Assembly (NCBI GenBank): GCA_032164295.1
Contig: JAJHTX010000006.1
Location: 2,232,001 to 2,296,000, forward strand
Direction of reading: 5' to 3'
Length of the DNA: 64,000 bases
Source: Inonotus obliquus
Taxonomy: Eukaryota; Basidiomycota; Agaricomycetes; Hymenochaetales; Hymenochaetaceae
Part shown: piece after piece, positions 36,201 to 47,149 of the stretch
How positions within the stretch are numbered: the stretch's first letter is position 1
How the letters are laid out: every line of letters begins with the position of its first letter
Translations under genes and position numbers: made by a program
Notes under the pieces: generated by a model
The model's input: only the letters and a program-made list of their open reading frames with translations
What the model was told of the DNA's origin: nothing
The model's database searches: none

Positions 36201-39200
36201 CTCTCTTGTTTCAAAACTGCCTCGACTGGAGCATCTATTGGCCGACCACAACACTGTACATGCCTTGGACTTGGTTGTCGGCCCTTGCATGCGTGTACTG
36301 GACTCATCGTATAACGACATAACCCAGCTAACTGTTATTTCCAACCCTTCACAACCTTCCCATTTCCACCTTACCTCTTTGAACATTTCCCACGCAAAAT
36401 TAAGCAGTCTGGACGAAACTGCTTTTGCCCGTCTTACCTCCCTTGAAACTCTGCGCATCGACCACAATGCCTTCCGATTCATCCCCGAGTCATTAGGGTT
36501 ACTGACGAACCTCGTGACATTTACTTGCTCTGATAACCAGTTGGACGCCTTGCCCGTGAGCATCGGCAATCTGCAACGACTTGTCATGCTTGATGCGCAC
36601 AATAACAGTCTAACAGAGCTGCCGCCCACCATGTGGCAATGCAGGTCGCTCGAGACGATCAACGTGACTTCGAATTTGCTCAATACTTTGCATGACCCGC
36701 CGAGTCCATCAGTGAGCGTGGATGATTTCGATATCGTGGACTCAGCTGTGCTCGCTCCACCGATGAGGGACATCCCACGGAAGCCTTCTACTGCCGATTC
36801 CGTTTTCAGTCAATCGTCAACGATGCGATGGCTTCCACCTTTGGCTAAATCGCTCAAGAAGTTCTATCTTGGCGAGAACCGACTGACGGATTATGTACTA
36901 CATCCCTTATCCGTTCTCCGCGAGCTTCGCGTACTCAACCTTTCGTTTAACAACATCCAAGAGTTGCCACCGTCGTTCTTTAGGAATATGGTACACTTGG
37001 AGGAGATCTACCTAAGTGGGAACAAGTTGTCCATGATTCCGACTGAGGACCTCCATCGGCTGACAAGTCTCACCGTTATCTTCCTGAATGGAAACAAGCT
37101 ACATGTGCTACCGTCCGAGCTCGGAAAATTGAAGAGTCTGACCGTGCTGGATGTTGGTAGCAACGTTCTCAAGTACAACATCAACAACTGGGAGTTTGAT
37201 TGGAACTGGTAAGCTTGGTCTTCTACTTAATTAGGTATAGTTAATCAAGATTATTATCATAGGAATTTCAACAAGGCGCTGAAATACCTGAATTTATCGG
37301 GAAATAAGCGTTTGAAGATCCAGCCGGACCAAAGCCGTATGTCGATGGCTCACCAGACAGCAAGCCACAGGAAGGTTCTCGCGGATTTCGCTGAGCTTAC
37401 CCAGCTCCGTGTGCTGGGTCTCATGGATGTTACTGTTACCTCTGGTATCCCAGAAGACGACGAACTGCGTCGAGTTCGGACATCATTATCTGAGGTCAAT
37501 CAAATGCCCTATGGTATCGCGGACACACTTGGTAGAAAAGACGTACTGGGAATGTTGGACGTAGTCGTCCCGGAGTTCCGTGGCCGAGCTGATGAATGCA
37601 TATTCGCGATGTTCGGACGGTTCGATGCGTCGCATATGAATAACAGAGTCTCAAGATTCCTAGGTGACAACTTTATCAAGGTGTTCGCATCACATCTGGA
37701 GAAGCTTGACAAGAGCGCGAAAGAGACTGTTCACGATGCGTTGCGGAGAGCATTCTTGACGTTGAACAAGTTGATGCACGCTTTCTTGACTGCGAGTCTT
37801 AATCTTAGCCGGAAGATGTCAGCAGCGAGTACGTCGACAACTACGCAGGCCACATTGGCGACTGATCTCGGGATCCTACGGAATGGGGCGTCAGGCATTG
37901 TGGTCTACTTTGTCGGCAAGACTATCCACGTTGCCAATGCGGGCGATGTATTGGCTGTGGTTTCACGACAAGGAACGGCGCATCTCGTATCACGAAAACA
38001 CGAACCATTCGACCGTGAGGAGACTGGTCGTATCCGTGCGGCGGAGGGCTGGGTATCCCCCAAGGGACTCGTGAACGATGAGATAGAGGTCTCACGATCG
38101 TTCGGCTTTTACCATTTGCTGCCTGCGGTAAATCCCAGACCGGATATCAGAAGCTGGGAACTCTCAGAACTCGACGAGTTCATTATCATCGCCAACCGCG
38201 GTCTGTGGGATTACGTTTCGCATCGCACTGCAGTGGATATCGCGCGCTCAGAAAAGGACGACCCTATGATTGCCGCACAGAAGCTGCGTGATTTTGCGAT
38301 CAGTTATGGAGCGGATGGTAGCACCATGATCATGGTTATTTGTGTATCAGGCTTATTCACAGCACGGTCAAGGCAGGCAACAGTTGGTTCTTTGGCCGAG
38401 GTGGATGCGTATCAGGCGCGTAAACCGAAACCGAAAACGCAAGACATTGGAGACGTCCAGCTTTCAAGGTTGCCCCAAGAAGTCCTTGCTCCTACTGGGC
38501 ATGTCGCGCTGGTGTTTACGGATATCCGAAATTCCACTCACCTTTGGGATGCGAACGCCGGAATGCCGACGGCAATGCGCTTACACAATCAACTGCTGCG
38601 GAGGCAACTTCGGCTATGCGGCGGATACGAGGTCAAAACGGAAGGCGATGCTTTCATGTGCTCATTCCAAAATGTTCTATCAGCGCTCAAGTGGTGTCTT
38701 ACTGTTCAGGTCGACCTTCTTCACGAATCTTGGCCCTTGGAGATCCTTGAATGCGAAGATGGAAAGGAGATTCGCGACAAAAATGGAAGGCTTATTGAAC
38801 GTGGTCTTTCGGTGCGAATGGGAATTCATTGTGGTACTCCCGTGTGCGAGCCGGACCCGATCACGCACCGCATGGATTACTTTGGCCCAATGGTCAACCG
38901 TTCGGCCCGGATAGTAGGAAGTGCAAATGGAGGCCAAATTATGTGCAGCGCTGACGTTGTTCGTGAAATACGCTCACAAGTCCTCAACAAGGAGTACGAC
39001 CCGGCCGACCCGGAGCAAAAGGCGTTGGTCACTACAATTGAGGGCATTGGTGTCGAAATCGTCCCTGTCGGCGAGCGCCGCCTGAAAGGTCTTGAAATAC
39101 CGGAAATGCTGTCGCTGATATATCCGAAGGAGCTCATCGGGCGCAGTGAACTTATCTTGTCAGAAGAACCCGACGCATCGGGTTCCCGCGTTCAATTCAG

Positions 39201-39615
39201 TGTTGTACAGATGCGTGATCTGGCGACACTGTGCGTGAGACTGGAGGCTCTCACGTCATGTCGCGTACTGCGGCCCCTGCCACCGCGAAAAGGTAGCGCA
39301 GCTAGTACGGCAGGTACAGCAGAGCCAGCTCCGCTTCCGGAAGATAACGTCGTCATGTACGCCGATCCCATGACACTCATTCCGCATATCAACGATAAAG
39401 CGACGGATCGCGAGTTAATGGCGATCCTTGACTCGCTTTCTATGCGCATTGAAAATGCATTGTCGTCGCTCATTTTACGACGCATGGGGGACACGCCTCA
39501 TTCATTAATTCACCAGTTACAGCATGGAGAGCAGGTTGACCAACGGACGTTGATTCAAATCCTCTCACTGTTGCAAACTGCTCTACCCTCTAGTCCTCAG
39601 TTAGATGATAATTGA
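33272..39615 (+). CDS. CYR1: Adenylate cyclase (Ras-associating, LRR, PP2C-like, class III cyclase)
   Basis: Makes cAMP for the PKA pathway at the membrane, controlled by Ras and G-alpha. Domain order matches fungal Cyr1/Uac1/Cac1. A Ser/Pro-rich N-terminus has APWLDEP and FNVIKKKVSRI, possibly G-alpha-contact sequence. A Ras-associating domain starts at YQIRIHRSDGTYHVVKC (about 35140-35510). About 15 leucine-rich repeats span 35600-37300. A PP2C-like domain covers about 37500-38340. The catalytic domain begins VALVFTDIRNSTHLWD, with both metal Asp residues (FTDIRN and EGDAF), the adenine-selecting Lys in EVKTEGD and DYFGPMVNRSARI. Introns: about 34093-34150, 35300-35360, 35516-35568 and 37210-37262. 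The N-terminus is uncertain: an ATG at 33272 opens MPVSLRKTDGHQEYPALPQ with a donor near 33365, but how it joins the sure coding frame (from about 33811) is unresolved. Confidence 0.9.
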
Positions 39616-40076
39616 ACGTGTCGAGCTTTTCTTTATCTCTTGGGTTGTTTGACTGCTGTACTTTTCTCTCCCCTTTTTTGTCTAATTTCTTTACGTTATA
39701 TTTGTCTTGGCATTGCACACGCTCTGTAGACCGCTATTGGCTGTAACTGGCAACTGATTTCGTTTTCGTCTTAACGTTATTCTTCTGGACCTCGGTATCA
39801 TGTAAGCAAGTAAACCGTTTGTGTAGTATAGTATATTATCCTTATCTTGTTAAGCCATGGTTGCTCAGCACAGCATACAAGAGATGATTTTCGGTTGGTT
39901 CTGGATCCGGGCGCCGAGCCGTGCATAGCCGAAACGCCGATCAAGTCAGTTGTCCACATTAGGCAGGGCTGACGGTGTGGACGCTCCTGACGGCGTCCTA
40001 AGTTACCGCAGTGCTGTAACATTGGTCTCCATCTTCCCATATCCATATCACACCCCCTCTCCCTTAGACGTCGAAC
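39616..40076. other. Intergenic between adenylate cyclase and NIPA2
   Basis: T-rich 3' UTR-like sequence after the cyclase stop, with an ATTGG (inverted CCAAT) near 39734, then the NIPA2 promoter. No gene is seen. Confidence 0.5.
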
Positions 40077-42766
40077 ATGTCGTCCACCTTATCTGAGACG
40101 ACCTCTTCGACGGCCAGCGACGCTACCTCCGCGTCGACCTCAGCCGATTCTTCGATTTCAGTGGGAAGCAACCTCAAAGTGAGTGGCTATCTCAGTCTCG
40201 AACTCGTTGTGGTCACCTCTAGGTGCTGATGGTTCTGCGACCTTAAGGTCGTTGGTATCATACTGTGAGCTCATGTTGTATTACTCGAGGATATCCGACT
40301 GATCTGGGGAACGATAGAGCGGTCGCGAGTGGTGTACTTATTGGGTCGAGTTTTGTGTTCAAAAAGAAAGGTTTGCTTCGCTCGCAGGCGGGTGGAGCGG
40401 CCGGAGAAGGTGTCGCATATCTCAAATCAGTGAGTGGCATTCTGCATCGTTATGCACCTATTGTTCTTACCGTTCCTCGTTAGGTATTATGGTGGACGGG
40501 GATGATTAGTACGTCCGATGGCACGCTGATGGACCTCAACCTGACTCTCTTGTGTTAGTGATGATCTTGGGGGAACTATGTAATTTTGCAGGTACGTTCA
40601 GTCTTGATGTCTAGCCATGAGTTGCTAATCATGAGCCCATAGCCTATGCCTTTGTTGAAGCACTAGTCGTTGTACGTTATCCTGCTGCAGTTCAACATAT
40701 CGCAATCCCTTCTCAATCGAGGGAATGTTACACAGACACCATTAGGAGCACTATCAGTCGTTATTTGTGCCATTCTATCGTCGTTCATTTTAAAGGAAAA
40801 GCTCTCGTTCTTTGGGTGGATTGGTTGCGCCCTGTGTATAGTGCGTGCTTTGGGCTGTCATGCTGACAGAACGGTAATTACTAACGGCGCTTAAGTTTGG
40901 TTCTACCATCATTGCATTCAATGGTACGTTTGCTTGATTTTAATTCCGGGACCTTGTCTCCATCTCAATTTCTTTCCCGCTTCTTCTCAGGTCCATCGGA
41001 AGCAACTGTCGGGCAAATTAGGGAATTCGAGAAGCTTTTCGTATCACCAGGCTTCCTGTCCTACGCTGGCGCTCTGATATTGGCATCTCTTATTATTATC
41101 TTTTATTTCGCACCCAGGTATTTAAGCGAGAGTACTGAGAGTTGCCATGGTTGACTGATGTGACGCTGCAGATATGGGAAGCAGAGCATGTTGTGGTATA
41201 TTATGGTTTGCAGCATGATTGGTGGCATTAGCGTCAGCGTTACAACCGGTCTAGGGGCGGCTATTGTGACAACCGCGAAAGGGGACAATCAGGTGAGTTA
41301 TCCCTTTGCTATATTATTCAGAAAGTAATGAAATTTATTTTTGTCTTCACAGTTTAACTATTGGTTCATTTACTTCCTGATATTCTTCGTCGCTGCAACG
41401 TTAAGTCCGTATTTTCCTCTCTTCTTGTCGCGTTTTGCTTCATGCGTTTCGTGACTCTAGTTACCGAGGTCTATTATCTCAATGTTGCACTAGCGCTATT
41501 CAACACTGGTAAGCGGGCATCTTCCCCTCTGACCTCATATTCTGACTCTTCATTGCTATAGCTATGGGTAAATCACTCTCACCTTCAATTCTCAATTCTT
41601 CAAGCTAATATTTTTTGAAGTCACACCAACCTACTATGTCATATGTAAGTCGTTCAGCTGCCTTGAAAGTTGATCAATCACTAAGTATATTTTAAGTCAC
41701 ATTTTTCTCCATGGTCACCACTGTTGTACTCTTCCAAGGTCTCAAAGCAACCGCGACGCAGATTATTACCATCGTCCTGGCATTCCTGGTCATTTGTTGC
41801 GGAATCACAATTTTGCAAATGTCGAAGATTGATCCGGCAGAACTTGGGAACAAGATTGATCGTCGTTCGACACTATTGTTACAGGCAGCGCGAAGTTGCA
41901 CTGCGAAATCGGACGAGAAAGATCTATCGGCCGTCGAGGACCCAGGAATCGATTCGATACGCGGATCTTTTGGTCCTCTCGGTAGTATGATCCGTGCGCG
42001 GAGTGTTCGCCGTATGAGCATGTCTGATCACGGTGCCAGCTCGATCCTATCGCGACGTACGACGGCTCTCGAAGGTCAATTCGATGATCTGCAAAGGCAC
42101 CAACTATATGATGCGCCAGTGCCATTGTTCGGTCACGATGGTTCAACGCGGACGGGTCCGCCGCGCACGCCGACAATCAAGTTCGATACGGAAGATGTGA
42201 TACATAAATATCCAACTAAAGGTCTAGGTGCGGAGTTGGCAACGCACGAAAGACGGGCTACGTCTCCAGGACACCTATCAATGTCCTCAATGCAACCCGT
42301 CAAGGACGACTCGTTGGAAGGGCCACGGTTAGAACAACCCCAGCCGAAACATGCTTTGACAGACTTCCCACCACTAGACCCGTTTGATAACTCTACGCCA
42401 TTACGAACGGCTCCCGCAATGCTGTTCGCGAGTCAGAAGAGCTTACCGCGAGATCCTTTTGACGATGCACCTGCGACTTCAATCGGATCCCGCTTCTCGG
42501 GTAAAGGGAATGTGACGTCTCCATTGCCCAATACATCTCGTTTTTCCCCGCCGGATGATGAGGGTGGCAATGGTGTTCGTCTGTATAGTCGTGGACATAG
42601 ACGCACATCCAGTGATCGTCGATACCCGAAGGGTTCTGACGACAAGGAGGAGAGCGTTAGCCTTGTGAGAAGTCCGTCGCCAGATGATCCGTCGAGTCCT
42701 TCCGATGAGGATGACGCGAATCAATCAAGCATCCGACTCGTCGGACCTTCTCCCGGGCGTTTCTGA
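40077..42766 (+). CDS. NIPA-family magnesium transporter, copy 2
   Basis: Paralog of the gene at 29368-31746. The N-terminus is a Ser/Thr-rich extension, then GVLIGSSFVFKKKGLLRSQAG, VTPLGALSVVICAILSSFIL, LKEKLSFFGWIGCALCI, FLSYAGALILASLIIIFYF, MLWYIMVCSMIGGISVSV, VTEVYYLNVALALFNTA and TPTYYVIFTFFSMVTTVVL, ending the membrane part at ILQMSKIDP. A long disordered cytosolic tail (Asp/Pro/Ser-rich) follows. It is cut into many small exons by introns of about 50-70 nt, including a 17-nt micro-exon at 40248-40264 that codes for VVGII. The last exon (from about 41700) is long, as in the paralog. ATG 40077-40079; stop ends 42766. Confidence 0.9.
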
Positions 42767-43547
42767 TTCTCTCTCTCTCTCTATTCACAACGTCCTTCGT
42801 TCACCCTCCAATTTATCCGCCTTTCAGCACTATTTACGGACATGGATATCATGGTTTGTGAAATTCTATCTTGCATCAATTATTGGTCAGGTCTTTTCCC
42901 TCACACTTGTTATTCACATTGTTATTCTTTTTCCGCGCGCGCCATCATATTTGCTTCGACTTTTAGAAGATTGTACCGAGACAATGGCGGGTCTGGCCTT
43001 CGTTTGAACGCTATGTATTGTACAATAGACTTCGTGACGGACCATGGCTGATTGCTGGAGTGGTTTCACGAACAACAATCTACATTTAATTCCAGTCCTG
43101 TGGATGATTGTCTGTGCTGAACAACCAATATAATGGAAGCAAGCTTGAGAAAGTAAGACGGCGCTCTTCATGATCACTTTTGGTTTTGTTATACAGTTGA
43201 TCATCTGCCACCGCTTTAGCACAACTCGTCAAGTTATGGTCCGCTCTTGTGCACGACTGCTTTTGGAGCGTTGTAGCTGCTGTTACTTAACGGGCCTGGT
43301 GTGCTACGCAATATTGAACCTGCGCATAGGGTTCCGACGTATGTCATGGATTCTTCTCTTCTCCGGCTGTATGCTTCATTACCGAAGCGATGTATATTAG
43401 TGCAGGAGTCGTAAAACTGCCAATAAGCCAAAGGGGAGACCCGAGGCGATTCAGAGACTGGATCTCCTATTGGCAACCTGAAGTCAATCGATCGTTCAAT
43501 ATGACACTCGGAAGACATGTAACATCAGCATATATGGCTACATTGCG
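42767..43547. other. Intergenic between convergent NIPA2 and HAD genes
   Basis: About 780 bp. It starts with a TC dinucleotide run (about 42766-42783). ORFs on both strands are short and lack homology I can recognise. Confidence 0.5.
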
Positions 43548-44570
43548 TTAATTCTGTACGAACGGAGGTAAACCCCATTTCTCAGGGTTGAACTCCTCAA
43601 GAGAATGGAGTATTTCGTCTGCTTTGTGGGTACCAGAGTATTCGACTTCGAGTAAATTCGAATCGGCAACCCATACAACTGAAGGTAAGTGGCTTTAGTG
43701 ATTCTTGTGCGAGAGATCACAGATGATATGGGCTTTACCGTTCATCCCAGCTCGCTTCGCAGCTTGTACACCTGGTATAGCATCTTCGAAGACGAGTACC
43801 CGCGAACGAATTCCATTTTCTTCTTCTGTAGCTTCTTCATTTTCAGTCATCCCAACGGGAAGGCCTAACAATTCACGAGCAGCAGCTAAGAATATGTCGG
43901 GGTTGGGTTTACCCCGACCCTTTGGTATTTGCGGGTCAGATGCACAAACAACACGACCACAAAAACATCCGAATAGATGATCGAGGTGTCCCGTCTTCAT
44001 CTCGAATTTGGAACGTCGTGAACCGGTGGCGAGGGCGATTGGTATGTTGTGAGCGTGTAGATGTTGGACGAGACGGACTGCTCCTGGGAGTGGTTGAACG
44101 TGAGGCCAGAGAAGGTCTTGTTGTTCGTCCCGCTCGCGTAAATAATCCTCGATTGTAAGCGGGATACCAGGGAAAAAGGAGAGGAGATGTTCTGCTGCTT
44201 GGCGCTCTGCTGGGCACGTAATATTGATTAGTCTACTGGCGATTAGATATCGTACATACAGACTAGATCTTACATTTACCCATAAGACCCGCCTTAATGT
44301 CCCAGGTCATGGTTTTACCGAACCTCGCAAGGATGTTATCTATGAACTATGGATATGAAGATGAATGCTTCTCATGCAGTATTAATTGATAATTACTCGT
44401 CACGTCAGTATAAACGCGTTCCGAATTTATGAGCAAGCCTGTGTTGCGAGAATAATCCAAGTCAAGTTTCAGAGCTTATCCCAGACTAGCGGTTAAAACT
44501 ACCAACCATCCATATCAAAGATAACATAGTCGATTCTTGCTCTCGAAGAGGGCTGAGAAGAGCTGGACAT
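43548..44570 (-). CDS. HAD-superfamily phosphatase (pseudouridine-5'-phosphatase-like)
   Basis: HAD hydrolases of this subgroup dephosphorylate small sugar phosphates; the closest layout I recall is human PUDP. Motif I with the nucleophile and acid/base Asp is DYVIFDMDG, interrupted right after DG by an intron. The cap region includes ILARFGKTMTWDIKAGLMGK, motif II is IALATGSRR, motif III lies around GKPNPDIFLAAARELL and motif IV is VLVFEDAIPGVQAAKRAGM. The C-terminus, EFNPEKWGLPPF, resembles the PUDP end. Start ATG is 44568-44570 and stop 43548-43550. It is divergent from the glutaredoxin gene, with 190 bp between start codons and CACGTG at 44644-44649. The precise substrate is not determinable here. 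Confidence 0.85.
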
Positions 44571-44760
44571 GATGGCGAGAGGAAAGGGGAGTTAGAAAGA
44601 AGTAAAGGTAAATCTCGATCATCAATCCTTGGCTTGGTAGCGGCACGTGACTGACTGACTTGACTGCGTGTGCCGCTGCGGTGTTGAGTGAAACTTAACT
44701 GCATTTCGCCATCTCCGTCTCCAGCGCACACTGTCCAAGCTTATAAGTCGGGACTGGGGA

Positions 44761-45619
44761 ATGGATCTCCCTGCAACAGCTCCAAGATCGCGCTCACCTC
44801 GTTCACCTTATCGTCGACGCCGCGTCGTCTGGTCTGTAATCCTACTCTCATTCATCGCTGTCTTCTTCCTTGCACCTTCTTCGTTCTGGGAAACAAGTCG
44901 ACATCACGCAATGTCTGTCGCTGAGAAGGGTAAAGAATGGTTACCCGAAAAGCTTGGTGGTGGGAAGCCGTATGGACCGGAAGAGGAACTACGCGATTTC
45001 TTGCATATGATTGCAAGTTCAGAACTTACGATCCCTAGTGACGTGGATCCGTCGAAACCGCTCTCGCGTGATGTATACACTGTTGATCTAGGGGATGTGA
45101 CTTGGCTGCAGGAGGTACAAGCAGACCCTCCTGTCGTTGTCTTTAGCAAGGTGCGAAATTCTCTGGCATTTATCATTCTAATGACTGACACTTCGTTTCC
45201 AGACTTACTGCCCGTAAGTAGGGTATACGAACAACGAATGTCATGCTAACTTCACGTCCCACGTCTTTGATAGATACTCAAAGAAGGCCAAAGATCTCCT
45301 GAATACGTATGATCTCTCTCCACCACCCAAGGTCGTTGAAGTAGATCTACGAAGTACGTTCCGAGTATCCGAGTATATTTCATCAATCATATTAACCATC
45401 TTCGTGTCTCTAGGTGACGCGGAGCAAATAAAGGCGATACTCACACGTCTAACTAAGCACTCTACGTTCCCTAATATTTTCATTGATGGGAAGTCTATTG
45501 GCGGCTCTGACGACCTTGCCAAGCTCGATAAGGACGGGCAACTATTGAATCTTCTCACAGAGGCGGGGGTTAGTAGTAATGTCAATGGAGGTGAAGACGG
45601 TCAGTCTGTTGAGGAGTAG
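44761..45619 (+). CDS. Membrane-anchored monothiol glutaredoxin (Grx6/Grx7-like)
   Basis: Glutaredoxins reduce protein-glutathione disulfides. A basic N-terminus is followed by one transmembrane helix (VVWSVILLSFIAVFFLAP), predicting a type II protein facing the ER/Golgi lumen, as in yeast Grx6 and Grx7. The domain carries PPVVVFSK|TYCPYSKKAKDLL with active site CPYS, the Grx7 type, with a single catalytic Cys. It continues with FPNIFIDGKSIGGSDDL, which holds the glutathione-binding TFP-like and GG-D elements. The active site is coded by an 11-nt micro-exon (45203-45213) between introns 45151-45202 and 45214-45273; another intron follows after VDLR. Stop TAG is 45617-45619. Confidence 0.92.
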
Positions 45620-46029
45620 TCGTACGTGAGTGTTTCTTGTTCGTTTTGCTTATGGGTAGCGTTGCCGTTTTGTGTATTATTAGAAGGGCATCTTATTGAA
45701 ATGATGGTGTACTTTCATCAAGGCGCGAGTTATTCACTCTGTCATTGTCCCGCTGGTTTGTCTGAGAGACCGGGAAATGTTACAGAGTTTCGAGAGATGG
45801 TAAAGATCCGAAGCACTGAGCAATGCCGACTAGGTCCTGTTGTGCGGATTCTACGCTTTCTGGGTAAACCTGCCTATGCATCCTGAGAAATCCCTTGATC
45901 TGCAGCGCACTTGAACACATCGAAAGGCGCTTGGTTATTCTTTCTGATACGCGGTGAGTGTTTCCCATGGTTGGTGGTCTCAATGGATACGGATAGTCAC
46001 CAATCAGGTGCAGAGGAAGTTTTTAAAAG
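45620..46029. other. Intergenic, glutaredoxin 3' flank
   Basis: No gene is recognised. The right end approaches the first F-box relic. Confidence 0.4.
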
Positions 46030-46400
46030 TGCTTACACGCTCTAGGTTGGGCTTGTAGCTGACAGATCACCATCCTTCCGATCCCTCAGGAATAGGTTCG
46101 GATGCCGATACGTCGAATACGTCCTTCGTCCAAGAGTTGCGGTGATGACGAAGAAGAAGCAGAGTCAAACTCGCTGGAGATGCGGAAGTATTGCAAGGAT
46201 GGGGCAGTCCTCATAAAGTTAAGGTCTAGAAGGATGTACTCAGGAGCACTAGTTCGCCCAGGAAATACAGATGTGCTAGCCCACCATACGTCGATAATTC
46301 AAAATCGTTGTGACAAGTAATCTATTGTCTAAGCCTCGAAGACCGAGCGAAATAGACCACGGTGTGCGGTGATCAGGATCCTTTCAGCGTAAGAAAAACT
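46030..46400 (-). pseudogene. F-box/LRR gene relic, copy C (LRR fragment only)
   Basis: At the nucleotide level this stretch aligns with 47690-48035 of the F-box relic copy A. Shared blocks include GACAGATCACCAT(C/T)CTTCC, the CCGAT(A/G)(C/T)GTCGAATA segment, a TTGCAAGGATGG(G/A)GC block, TGTACTCAGGAGCA and a GACCACGGTGTGCGG block. No continuous minus-strand frame survives, and neither the F-box nor the C-terminal part is present. I read it as a truncated, decayed duplicate. Confidence 0.6.
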
Positions 46401-47149
46401 ACTTTGTTGAATAGCTTGTTCTGAGTTTCAAATCAAAGACATTCATACAATGAATGCTGCTCGAAAGATTTGGAACTCAGAATGAATTCGCATATCAATG
46501 CCGTACAACTCTAGATCATTTACTCAGCAAGGCAAAATCGCGAGAGTTCTTGTGTTGAAAAATTTCAACGTAATGGGTTTCGTATAAGTAAGAGCTCAAG
46601 GATCATATAGAATAGTGAGAGTAGTAGATGTTGATCACACCGACACCTTGAACGCAGTTCCGGTTGGTATTGAATGGGACACCTCAGCAGAGTCTGGTCA
46701 AAAGAATATGCGACATTTGGATGAGCTACACAGATTTCATCGTTGATTCAGGGATTCGCAGGTGGTATAGGATAACGAAGGCATATTATGGTACAGATAA
46801 TGAGGTGAACGGATTTTTTTCCTACAGTTGTTGATGTTTAGATATGTGTATGCCACAGGATAGCCTGCAGCCTGTAAATCTAAGAGTTGCCCAGCATGAC
46901 TTGGCATTTGCACCACAATTTTGAATGCAATGGAATGTTGAGTGACAAGAGTCGATGTATGGCAACCTAAAAGTCCGGATAATCCTGGGCTTTACTGGTG
47001 GTTTTGAATGCACCGATTTTCGGAGATTGATACAGGCTTGATAGAAGTGATACCTGTATAATAGGATTTACGGCTACAGAAAGCATGTCGACTAAGCAGT
47101 TGCCTCAAAATTATGCGGAGAAAATCGACAAATGCAAGTCCGCACTACT
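46401..47149. other. Non-coding spacer between F-box relics C and A
   Basis: A/T-rich, with no coding stretch or clear repeat that I can support. Confidence 0.4.

Noticed and set aside
35727..36773. 348-codon minus-strand ORF antisense to the cyclase LRR region
   Set aside because: It is opposite a clear LRR array; the repetitive leucine codons leave the antisense frame open. The product has no recognisable domain.
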